Of a DNA stretch of 64,000 nucleotides, positions 57,025 to 64,000 are shown piece by piece. The stretch lies in NCBI GenBank assembly GCA_002478765.1, contig DLQO01000037.1, positions 11,722 through 75,721 on the forward strand. Direction: 5' to 3'. Numbering within the stretch: the first letter of the stretch is position 1; each line of letters begins with the position of its first letter. Origin of the DNA: Flavobacteriales bacterium UBA7430. Its GTDB lineage: Bacteria > Bacteroidota > Bacteroidia > Flavobacteriales > UBA7430. The notes under the pieces are model-generated. The model saw only the letters and a list, made by a program, of their open reading frames with translations. It had not been told where the DNA came from and made no database searches. The position numbers and the translations under genes are program-made.

Positions 57025-59259
57025 ATGAAATACTTAATCCCCCAGATGCTTTTGTGGTTGTCTTTTGCTGTAAACGCTCAAATACGAACAGCATATAGCA
57101 GTTCGTTCAATTCGCCTGATGATATCGTAGAAATGATTTTGGGAGAAGGTGTTGAGTTTTCAAACGTAATTTACCATGGAAATGAGTATTCAATGGGTCT
57201 ATTCAATGGGACTTTCAATCGTGGATTTGATTCCGGATTGGTCTTGTGTACAGGGGGTATTTCTTCTGTGATTCCTGGGAATGATGTCCATTCTTACAGA
57301 ATTCCTGGTGAGGAATCGGATTTGTCTAAACAACTAGAGATGATTGGTGCAAAAACGATCAATTTGTTCAATGTAATCACTCTAGAGTTCGACTTCATAC
57401 CAAAATCAAATCAACTTCAGTTTGATTATATTTTCGCATCCAATGAGTATGGCAGTTTTACTTGCTCAAGATACAATGACATTTTTGGGTTTTTTCTTTC
57501 GGGTCCCGGAATTGATGGACCATTTGAAAATAAAGCAAAAAATATAGCTTTGGTTCCGAACCCAAACGATTCCACACTATTTACGAACAGCCCTGTAATT
57601 ATAAACACCATCAATTCCGGAAGACCATCTAGTTTTGATGCATCACTTTGTGATAGTATTGATATAAATTGGAGATCGTATTCTAAGTTTTATGTAGATA
57701 ATTCAGCGATGACTTCAATTTCATTTTTTGGTCACACTACACCTATAGCTTCTATTGCAAACTTAATCCCATGTAAGACGTATCACATTAAAATAGCTCT
57801 GGCAGATTGTGGAGATGGCTTGCTTAATTCTGCCGTTTTTTTGAAAAAAAACTCGTTCAATTCAAGCGCCAAGATTAACTACACCATAAAATCAAATATG
57901 TTTGATGTATTTGAAACGCCCTGGGAGAATCCAAAACACTTATATGAAGGTTGTGGGAATGCATCGATTACTTTTAAAAGGCCCGACTCCATTAGCGGTT
58001 CACTAGCTCGAAAAATTTTAGTTAGTGGAGCTGCAACCAATAAGCTCGATTTTAATTTAACAAACATTACAAATGGTGTTGTTACTATTCCCGAAGAGGA
58101 TTCAATCTCGACGGTCATGATTTCTGTTCTAAACGATTCAATCAAAGAGGGAGTTGAAGAGTTTACCCTAAAGATTTATCCTTCAATAGATGATTGCTTT
58201 GAGATTTCGTACGATTCGATTACGTTTAAAATTTATGATCAACCGGATTTATTTATCAATACATTAGAAGATACCTTACTTGAATGTTCGGATGATTCGG
58301 TTAATCTTTGGGTAAATGCTAAAGGAGGTATGTCCGGACTTCTAGCTTCTTCGGAGTCATACTCAGGCTACGAATATCAATGGTTGGGAGAAGAAGAGTC
58401 GGGTTCCAGTCAGATGGTAAGTGTACATGAACCAAAAACATATTACGTACGTGTCAGCGATTTGTGCAATCAAAACGTATTAGATTCTACTTTTATTGAT
58501 GTCCTCCCTGCTAGAGAATTAAGATTAACTTCTGAACGTAAAACTATTTGCTCTGATCATAAGGATGTTTTGTGTGTTAACATACTTTCAGGTAGTGGCG
58601 ATTATACTTACAAATGGCCTACTGGTTATTTGGATTCATGTACACAGGTATATCCGGGTCTTTACCCTGTTGTTGTGCAAGATAAGTGTGGTCATGTAGA
58701 CACTGCTTATGCTCAACTTGTCATCGATAGTATTCCGGATCCAAATTTCGTAATCTCGAAGGTTATTTCTGACAGTTTGGGAGTCCGTTTGATTAACCTT
58801 ACACCAAAATTGAAAGATTTGCAATATTCATGGGATTTTGGTGATTCAAATGGTTCAGAGGACCATCAACCCTCAACACATTATTTTGATGATGCAGGTG
58901 CTTATTTCATTCGGTTGAATGTGAATAACATTACGAATTCGTGTGATCAAGAATCAGGGAAGTGGGTGCGTGTAGCTCCATCATATCAATTTTATGCGCC
59001 ACAATCTTTTACGCCCAATGGAGATGGATTAAACGACACATTTAATCCTTACATGATTGGTCATAAGGATTATGAATTATTTATTTACGATCGTTGGGGA
59101 AGACAAGTTTTTTATTCCAATCAACTGGATGTTGTTTGGGACGGTAGGGCAGGGTCAAAGTACTTAAAATCTGGCATTTACGTGTATATGATTTATGCTT
59201 CTGAGTTTGCTACAGGTCTCCGTTTTCAGGAGTCAGGAACGATTAATTTATTTCGTTAA
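57025..59259 (+). CDS. T9SS type B secreted surface protein (choice-of-anchor L, PKD-like)
   Basis: A 744-residue exported protein. It has a signal peptide (1-18), a choice-of-anchor L domain (about 35-260; FDFIPKSNQLQFDYIFASNE), Ig-like regions, a PKD-like domain (about 585-650; YSWDFGDSNGSEDHQPSTHYF) and a C-terminal gliding-motility/T9SS type B sorting domain (FTPNGDGLNDTFNP, then IYDRWGRQVF and the final GTINLF). The C-terminal domain sends it through the type IX system to the cell surface. The ligand is unknown. It is flanked by terminators. Confidence 0.9.
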   Translation: MKYLIPQMLLWLSFAVNAQIRTAYSSSFNSPDDIVEMILGEGVEFSNVIYHGNEYSMGLFNGTFNRGFDSGLVLCTGGISSVIPGNDVHSYRIPGEESDLSKQLEMIGAKTINLFNVITLEFDFIPKSNQLQFDYIFASNEYGSFTCSRYNDIFGFFLSGPGIDGPFENKAKNIALVPNPNDSTLFTNSPVIINTINSGRPSSFDASLCDSIDINWRSYSKFYVDNSAMTSISFFGHTTPIASIANLIPCKTYHIKIALADCGDGLLNSAVFLKKNSFNSSAKINYTIKSNMFDVFETPWENPKHLYEGCGNASITFKRPDSISGSLARKILVSGAATNKLDFNLTNITNGVVTIPEEDSISTVMISVLNDSIKEGVEEFTLKIYPSIDDCFEISYDSITFKIYDQPDLFINTLEDTLLECSDDSVNLWVNAKGGMSGLLASSESYSGYEYQWLGEEESGSSQMVSVHEPKTYYVRVSDLCNQNVLDSTFIDVLPARELRLTSERKTICSDHKDVLCVNILSGSGDYTYKWPTGYLDSCTQVYPGLYPVVVQDKCGHVDTAYAQLVIDSIPDPNFVISKVISDSLGVRLINLTPKLKDLQYSWDFGDSNGSEDHQPSTHYFDDAGAYFIRLNVNNITNSCDQESGKWVRVAPSYQFYAPQSFTPNGDGLNDTFNPYMIGHKDYELFIYDRWGRQVFYSNQLDVVWDGRAGSKYLKSGIYVYMIYASEFATGLRFQESGTINLFR

Positions 59260-59275
59260 AGGAGTTTTACGCACA

Positions 59276-59306
59276 AAAAAAAACCTCTTTAAAGAGGTTT
59301 TTTTTT
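59276..59306. terminator. bidirectional rho-independent terminator
   Basis: Stem AACCTCTT/AAGAGGTT, flanked by about nine A residues and about nine T residues. It ends both the T9SS protein gene and the convergent lpd gene. Confidence 0.92.
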
Positions 59307-59322
59307 GATGTTTATATCAAGA

Positions 59323-60711
59323 TTACATATGAATTACTTCGTCATATGCATCAGCAACAGCTTCCATGACAGCTTCACTCATAGTTGGGTGAGGATGGAC
59401 AGATTTCAAGATCTCATGTCCTGTAGTTTCAAGTTTTCGAGCAACAACAGCTTCGGCAATCATTTCAGTAACGTTCGCACCAATCATGTGGCAACCGAGC
59501 CACTCACCGTACTTTGCATCAAAAATAACTTTCACAAAACCATCCTTGTGCCCTGCAGCACTAGCTTTTCCTGAAGCTGAGAATGGAAATTTACCAACTT
59601 TCACTTCAAATCCAGCATCTTTTGCTGCTTGTTCGGTATATCCTACAGATGATATTTCTGGAGAAGCATATGTACAGCCAGGAATGTTATTCATATCCAT
59701 AGGCTCTACGTGTAATCCAGCAATTTTCTCTACACAGTTAATTCCTTCAGCTGAAGCAACGTGTGCTAGAGCTGGGCCCGGAATTACATCTCCAATGGCA
59801 TGGTATCCGGGTATGTTTGTTTGATAGTAGTCGTTGACTAGAATTCTTCCTTTATCGGTAGCTATTCCTACATCCTCAAGACCTATGTTTTCAATATTAG
59901 CCGTAATTCCTACAGCAGAAAGAACGATGTCTGCTTCTATAATTTCTTCGCCTTTTTTTGTCTTTATGGTAGCCTTACAAGTTTTACCAGAGGTATCTAC
60001 CTTTTCTACCGAAGCATTGGTCATCACCTTGATTCCACTTTTCTTGAACGAACGTTCAAGTTGTTTGGAGATGTCTACATCTTCAACAGGTACAATGTTT
60101 GGCATGTATTCAACAACAGTTACTTCAGCACCCATGGCATTGTAGAAGTAGGCAAACTCAACACCGATAGCTCCAGAACCAACAACAAGTAGCTTCTTAG
60201 GCATTTTCTTGAGCGTCATAGCGTCTCGGTAGCCAATGATTTTCTCACCGTCTTGAGGGAGGTTAGGTAAACTTCTAGAACGTGCCCCCGTAGCAATAAT
60301 GATGTTTTTGGCAGTATGTTCCGTATCTGTTCCTTTTTCGTCGGTTACGATGACTTTTTTACCAGGGGCAACTTTTCCCATACCAGTAAGTACTTCGATT
60401 TTATTCTTTTTCATCAGAAATTCGATACCCTTACTCATTCCACCAGCGACATCTCGACTTCTTTTGACAACAGCAGAGAAATCAGTTTTAGCATCAGAAA
60501 CTTTGATGCCGTAATCATCGGCATGGTTGATGTATTCAAACACTTGTGCACTTTTAAGAAGCGCTTTTGTAGGGATACATCCCCAATTTAAACATACACC
60601 ACCTAGGTTTTCTTTTTCAACAATGGCTGTTTTTAAGCCCAATTGAGAAGCCCGTATCGCGGTTACGTACCCTCCAGGGCCACTTCCTACTACAATAAGA
60701 TCAAAATTCAT
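59323..60711 (-). CDS. lpdA: dihydrolipoyl dehydrogenase
   Basis: The E3 flavoprotein of the 2-oxoacid dehydrogenase complexes, 462 residues. The N-terminal FAD motif is VVGSGPGGYVTAIRA, the redox disulfide is C40-C45 (GGVCLNWGCIPTKA), the NAD motif is VVGSGAIGVEFAYF, and the C-terminal catalytic His is in HPHPTMSE. No E1/E2 genes are adjacent, so one E3 probably serves several complexes. Confidence 0.97.
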   Translation of the reverse strand: MNFDLIVVGSGPGGYVTAIRASQLGLKTAIVEKENLGGVCLNWGCIPTKALLKSAQVFEYINHADDYGIKVSDAKTDFSAVVKRSRDVAGGMSKGIEFLMKKNKIEVLTGMGKVAPGKKVIVTDEKGTDTEHTAKNIIIATGARSRSLPNLPQDGEKIIGYRDAMTLKKMPKKLLVVGSGAIGVEFAYFYNAMGAEVTVVEYMPNIVPVEDVDISKQLERSFKKSGIKVMTNASVEKVDTSGKTCKATIKTKKGEEIIEADIVLSAVGITANIENIGLEDVGIATDKGRILVNDYYQTNIPGYHAIGDVIPGPALAHVASAEGINCVEKIAGLHVEPMDMNNIPGCTYASPEISSVGYTEQAAKDAGFEVKVGKFPFSASGKASAAGHKDGFVKVIFDAKYGEWLGCHMIGANVTEMIAEAVVARKLETTGHEILKSVHPHPTMSEAVMEAVADAYDEVIHM

Positions 60712-60984
60712 ATTTTAATAATTTTCTGTGGTATTAAATAGATTGCGAATTTAAGAATTTGTTTTCTACTTTTCGCTCTGCTCGGTTAATACTTTGGCTG
60801 GTTCGATCTAAAGCATTTTGAAAGTTTCTAAATGTGTTGAACTATAATGGGCAACAAGTTATTTTTTGAGTTACTTCTACTGAGCTTTTTTACAATTTAT
60901 TCTTAGAGTTTGGAAATCATTTTTTGAGAGGGACTTTTTTTAAATGCGTGTTAAAATCGTCTTATAATTGGTATTTTTGCATTA

Positions 60985-63069
60985 GTGAAAAGTAGACAAT
61001 CAAATATAAGCGAATCCGTTCGCAGAGAATTAGAGTTTGGAAAGGTTATCGACTTGTTAGAGAATTTTGCTCAAAGCACTTCCAACAAGGAGCGTATTCG
61101 TCATTTGTCTATTTTGCATAACCCCAAAGTTTTGAACGAGTATCTAGATCGCTTGCAAGAATTTCAGATGCTCCAGTCCGATTCGGATTTCCCTAGATTC
61201 GAATACTTAGACTTGAGAGAGGTAATACAATACTTGAATATTCAAAATTCAGTACTCACTGAGGATCAGTTTTTCGATATTTACCATGCCTCCATCTGGG
61301 TTAATTCTTTGATACATTTTATTACCAATAACGAATATGTTATTCCCAGGATAGCTGGATTTTTAGGTGACTTGAAAAAGAGCCAGACGATAAAAAAAAG
61401 GATTGAAAAGGTTTTCTCTCCTCGACGTTTTATTCGGCCCAATGCTTCAAAAAACCTTACTGAAATTCGTGAAAATATCCATAGAAAAAGAGCACATGTA
61501 GATAAATCATTTCAAGATTCCAAGAGCCACTATTTACAACTGGGATATCTAGCTGATATCAAAGAATCTTTTGAAGATGAAGTATCACTATTAGCTGTTG
61601 CGTCTGAATTTAAACGTAAAGTTAAAGGACAAGTTCGAGGGCAATCCAAAACAAAGAGTATTACTTTTATAGAACCTGAGAGATGCATATCTCTTAATCG
61701 TGAATTGAGACATTTGTATCAAGACGAAAAAGAAGAGGTTCGAAGAATACTGAAGGAACTTACATCAGAACTAGCTGAACACATAGATCTTATAAAAGTT
61801 TACAAGGATTTAATTGAAGAGTTCGATTTTTTAAATGCCAAGATTAAGTTGGCAGAATTGATGGGTGCCAACCGGCCAAAAGTTTCAAAATCACAAGCTA
61901 TAAATATTAAAAAGGCTTACCATCCTTTGCTATTTATTGAAAATAACAACAAAGGAATAAAAACGATACCGCAAGACATCTACTTTGATGATGCTCATCG
62001 TGTTTTGGTGATTTCTGGACCCAATGCAGGGGGTAAGTCAATCACGCTGAAAACGTTTGGTTTAAATCAGTTGATGTTGCAAGCAGGTTTATTTATTCCC
62101 GTTCATCCGAATTCAACCTTGAGTGTTTTTCATGATATTTTTACAGATATTGGTGACAACCAGTCTATCGAGAACGAGTTGAGCACCTATTCCTATCGAC
62201 TAACACGTATGAAAGAAATTCTTACTCATTCTGGCAAGTCATCCTTCATATTAATTGATGAATTTGGTTCGGGATCAGATCCTGCGTTAGGGGGTGAGTT
62301 AGCGGGTGTGTTTTTTAAAGAAATTGTTAAAAGTGGCTCTATAGGTGTTTTGACTACGCATTACGGAAATATCAAAGTATTGGCCGATCAAACAGATTAT
62401 GCTGAAAATGCATGTATGTTGTTTGACGATGACCAACTGAAACCCTTGTACAAATTAAAAGTGGGTCAACCAGGAAGTTCCTACACCTTTGAAGTCGCTA
62501 AAAATGTTGGATTACCTAAATCCTTAATTGATAAGGCTCGTGCAGGTTTGAAAAATGGCACGGTTCGTTTTGAAGACACAATTCACCACTACCAACGATT
62601 AACGACCGAGTTGCAGTTAAGTCAAGAAGCAATGATGGAAAAGTCATCAGTGGTGGATGCCCAAAAAGAAGCGTATGAGCTTAAGCTTAAATCTGTCGAG
62701 GAAAAGTTAGAGTCTCAAAGATTTATCATGGATTTTCAATCCAAATACTTACAATTGGGTAAGCGTATTAATAAGATTATAGAATTGTATCGTGACGGTT
62801 CAACGATGAAATCAATTTTACCGAAAATCAGAAAAATCATTGAAAAGGAATCTAACAGGAAAGAGGAGATACACGTAAATCGGCTCAAAGCCACACGAAA
62901 AAACTCCCCGATCAAAATAGACTTTATTATTGGTGAGCAGGTCCGTATTTTAGGAACCAATCAAGAAGGAGAAATCTTAGAGCTTAAATCTCATGCAGCA
63001 TTGTTACAAATCGGTTTCGCAAAATTAGAAGTCAATTTCGAAAAGTTGGAGAAAGTAACCCAGGGTTAA
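60985..63069 (+). CDS. MutS2-like ATPase without Smr domain
   Basis: A 694-residue MutS-family protein starting at GTG (60985). It lacks the MutS mismatch-reading N-terminus. The long coiled core is followed by an ABC-type ATPase with Walker A ISGPNAGGKSITLKT, the Walker B-like FILIDEFGSGSDPALGG, and a KOW-like C-terminal stretch (GEQVRILGTNQEGEILEL). B. subtilis MutS2 ends with an Smr nuclease domain, and none is present here. Bacterial MutS2 acts on collided ribosomes or recombination intermediates; the role here is inferred only. Its promoter should be in 60712-60984. Confidence 0.88.
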   Translation: MKSRQSNISESVRRELEFGKVIDLLENFAQSTSNKERIRHLSILHNPKVLNEYLDRLQEFQMLQSDSDFPRFEYLDLREVIQYLNIQNSVLTEDQFFDIYHASIWVNSLIHFITNNEYVIPRIAGFLGDLKKSQTIKKRIEKVFSPRRFIRPNASKNLTEIRENIHRKRAHVDKSFQDSKSHYLQLGYLADIKESFEDEVSLLAVASEFKRKVKGQVRGQSKTKSITFIEPERCISLNRELRHLYQDEKEEVRRILKELTSELAEHIDLIKVYKDLIEEFDFLNAKIKLAELMGANRPKVSKSQAINIKKAYHPLLFIENNNKGIKTIPQDIYFDDAHRVLVISGPNAGGKSITLKTFGLNQLMLQAGLFIPVHPNSTLSVFHDIFTDIGDNQSIENELSTYSYRLTRMKEILTHSGKSSFILIDEFGSGSDPALGGELAGVFFKEIVKSGSIGVLTTHYGNIKVLADQTDYAENACMLFDDDQLKPLYKLKVGQPGSSYTFEVAKNVGLPKSLIDKARAGLKNGTVRFEDTIHHYQRLTTELQLSQEAMMEKSSVVDAQKEAYELKLKSVEEKLESQRFIMDFQSKYLQLGKRINKIIELYRDGSTMKSILPKIRKIIEKESNRKEEIHVNRLKATRKNSPIKIDFIIGEQVRILGTNQEGEILELKSHAALLQIGFAKLEVNFEKLEKVTQG

Positions 63070-63171
63070 TAATAAAAGTCTTTAAGTTCTCGTTTACAGA
63101 ATATAAATAATTCTTGTTTTGCCAGTTGTGTGATTTTTTTTCACTTTTCTCGCATTACTTAATAGTTAATA

Positions 63172-63179
63172 TATATTTG
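63172..63179 (+). promoter_or_regulatory. -7 promoter element of tpiA
   Basis: A perfect TATATTTG, 17 nt before the tpiA ATG at 63197. No TTG is found at the standard spacing. The same -7 sequence precedes HU and both tRNA promoters. Confidence 0.5.
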
Positions 63180-63196
63180 CAAAAAAGATACTATAA

Positions 63197-63943
63197 ATGA
63201 GAAAACAAATGGTTGTAGCAAACTGGAAAATGAACAACAGCCCTGAACAGTCTAGGCAACTATGTTCTTCCATTCTCAGTAAAATGAGTGCTACAGATAA
63301 AGAAGTTATTTTAGCTCCTTCTCACTTATGCTTGAGTACTGTTGTGGAATCGACAGGGGATAGTATCATTAAGGTTGCCGCACAAAATTGTCACCAGGAA
63401 CTTTCAGGAGCATTCACTGGAGAGGTCTCAGCTTCTATGCTTGCTGATTTGGGCTTGGATTATGTCATATTGGGTCATTCAGAACGAAGACTTTACAATG
63501 CTGAAGACAATGATTTGTTAGCAAAGAAGGTCATTTCAGTACTCTCTCAAGGATTAAAGGTTATTTATTGTTGTGGAGAAACGCTAGAGCAAAGAAGTTC
63601 GGGAGCACATCTTACACGAATAACCAAACAACTTACCGAAGGATTATTTCACCTTCCCGTTAAGGACTTGAAAAACATAGTTATTGGTTATGAACCTATT
63701 TGGGCTGTAGGTACCGGTGTGACTGCCACAAGTATTCAGGCTCAAGAAATGCATGCTCACATTAGAAGTGTTGTCTCCAATAAATATGGGGATGTCATTG
63801 CCAATCAAATTTCTATTTTATATGGGGGTTCCTGCACACCATCAAATGCAAAAGAATTGTTTGTACAAAAAGACGTCGATGGAGGTTTGATCGGTGGCGC
63901 ATCTCTTAATGCTGATGACTTTATTGCCATCATAAATGCATAA
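63197..63943 (+). CDS. tpiA: triosephosphate isomerase
   Basis: Glycolytic isomerase of 248 residues. N9 and K11 lie in VANWKMN, the catalytic His94 is in VILGHSERR, the catalytic Glu is in IGYEPIWAVGTG, and the phosphate-binding loops are in LYGGSC and GGLIGGASL. It is 3 nt upstream of prmA. Confidence 0.98.
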   Translation: MRKQMVVANWKMNNSPEQSRQLCSSILSKMSATDKEVILAPSHLCLSTVVESTGDSIIKVAAQNCHQELSGAFTGEVSASMLADLGLDYVILGHSERRLYNAEDNDLLAKKVISVLSQGLKVIYCCGETLEQRSSGAHLTRITKQLTEGLFHLPVKDLKNIVIGYEPIWAVGTGVTATSIQAQEMHAHIRSVVSNKYGDVIANQISILYGGSCTPSNAKELFVQKDVDGGLIGGASLNADDFIAIINA

Positions 63944-63946
63944 ATC

Positions 63947-64000
63947 ATGAACTATATTGAAGTTTGTTTTGTTATTAAGACACTGAAGTCTGCTGAAATA
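63947..64000 (+). CDS. prmA: ribosomal protein L11 methyltransferase PrmA, N-terminus only
   Basis: The ATG at 63947 opens a frame that runs off the window. Its first residues, MNYIEVCFVIKTLKSAEI, match the usual PrmA start in Bacteroidota, and prmA directly after tpiA is a common order in this phylum. Only 18 codons are seen, so the call rests on this short match and the position. Confidence 0.6.
   Translation, partial: MNYIEVCFVIKTLKSAEI

Noticed and set aside
59834..60145. Antisense ORFs within lpdA (also 59486-59824)
   Set aside because: They mirror the codon structure of a well-supported gene and have no protein-like features of their own.
1..64000. CRISPR array, insertion sequence, integrase or phage genes
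   Set aside because: No spaced direct repeats, transposase motifs or phage structural genes were seen anywhere in the window.

Overview
This is an AT-rich, gene-dense chromosomal segment from a member of the Bacteroidota, most likely a flavobacterial (Cryomorphaceae/Schleiferiaceae-like) marine bacterium. Signs of this are a T9SS type B C-terminal sorting domain, SusC/OMthi-like TonB receptors with a carboxypeptidase-regulatory N-terminus, DUF5683, WbqC and DUF493 genes, phylum-type promoters (TTG or TTTG, about 20 bp, then TAnnTTTG), a near absence of Shine-Dalgarno sequences, and the gene order parA-parB-DUF5683-dapB-lepB-lepB-wbqC. There are no rRNA genes, no CRISPR array, no insertion sequence and no prophage. 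Most genes are housekeeping.

Layout. 1-330: three tRNA genes (Ser-GCT, Pro-TGG, Arg-TCT) on the minus strand behind one good promoter. 0.45-5.3 kb: a PgpH-like 7TM-HD phosphodiesterase, a thiolase and a TrmA/RlmD-type RNA methyltransferase. 5.3-11.3 kb: a minus-strand run of parA, parB, DUF5683, dapB, two signal peptidases I and wbqC. 11.4-14.5 kb: an FMN reductase, a large conserved protein of unknown role, an MBL-fold hydrolase and HU. 14.7-20.8 kb: fmt, recQ and a P-loop kinase on minus; DUF493 and protoporphyrinogen oxidase on plus; an AI-2E family exporter on minus. 20.8-21.26 kb is a gene-free gap with one nested stem-loop. 21.3-30.8 kb: lgt, mtaB, a peptide-binding lipoprotein, and a minus-strand operon with mutL, two rhomboid proteases and an EEP hydrolase. 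31-34.7 kb: a vitamin-uptake region with a PnuC-family transporter, a NadR-like kinase, a TPP riboswitch and the TonB receptor it controls. 34.9-38.7 kb: a secreted 1258-residue CotH-kinase/lamin-tail protein. 38.9-41 kb: a LytTR regulator followed by two genes broken at the same point. 41.3-47.5 kb: tRNA-Arg(ACG), plsY, a PAS histidine kinase with a SpoIIAA-like partner, uvrA and rfbC. 47.5-53.4 kb: an RsmI-family methyltransferase, an LMW phosphatase, dnaA, a thioesterase, split transketolase and a YqaA/DedA-like protein. 53.5-64 kb: fused acyl-CoA mutase IcmF, a T9SS-secreted surface protein, lipoamide dehydrogenase, MutS2-like ATPase, tpiA and the start of prmA.

I found no multi-gene system that looks wholly new. 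The most informative anomalies are the head-to-head deletion scar near 40.24 kb (a LytS kinase and a DUF4249-like lipoprotein, both lacking their 5' ends and any ATG), the thiamine or nicotinamide riboside ambiguity of the PnuC-kinase pair beside the TPP riboswitch, loss of conserved cysteines in the RlmD-like enzyme and in UvrA, the duplicated C-terminal module of the CotH protein, and the unassigned 481-residue protein at 11.9-13.3 kb. All family names come from reading the translated sequence; no database search was run.
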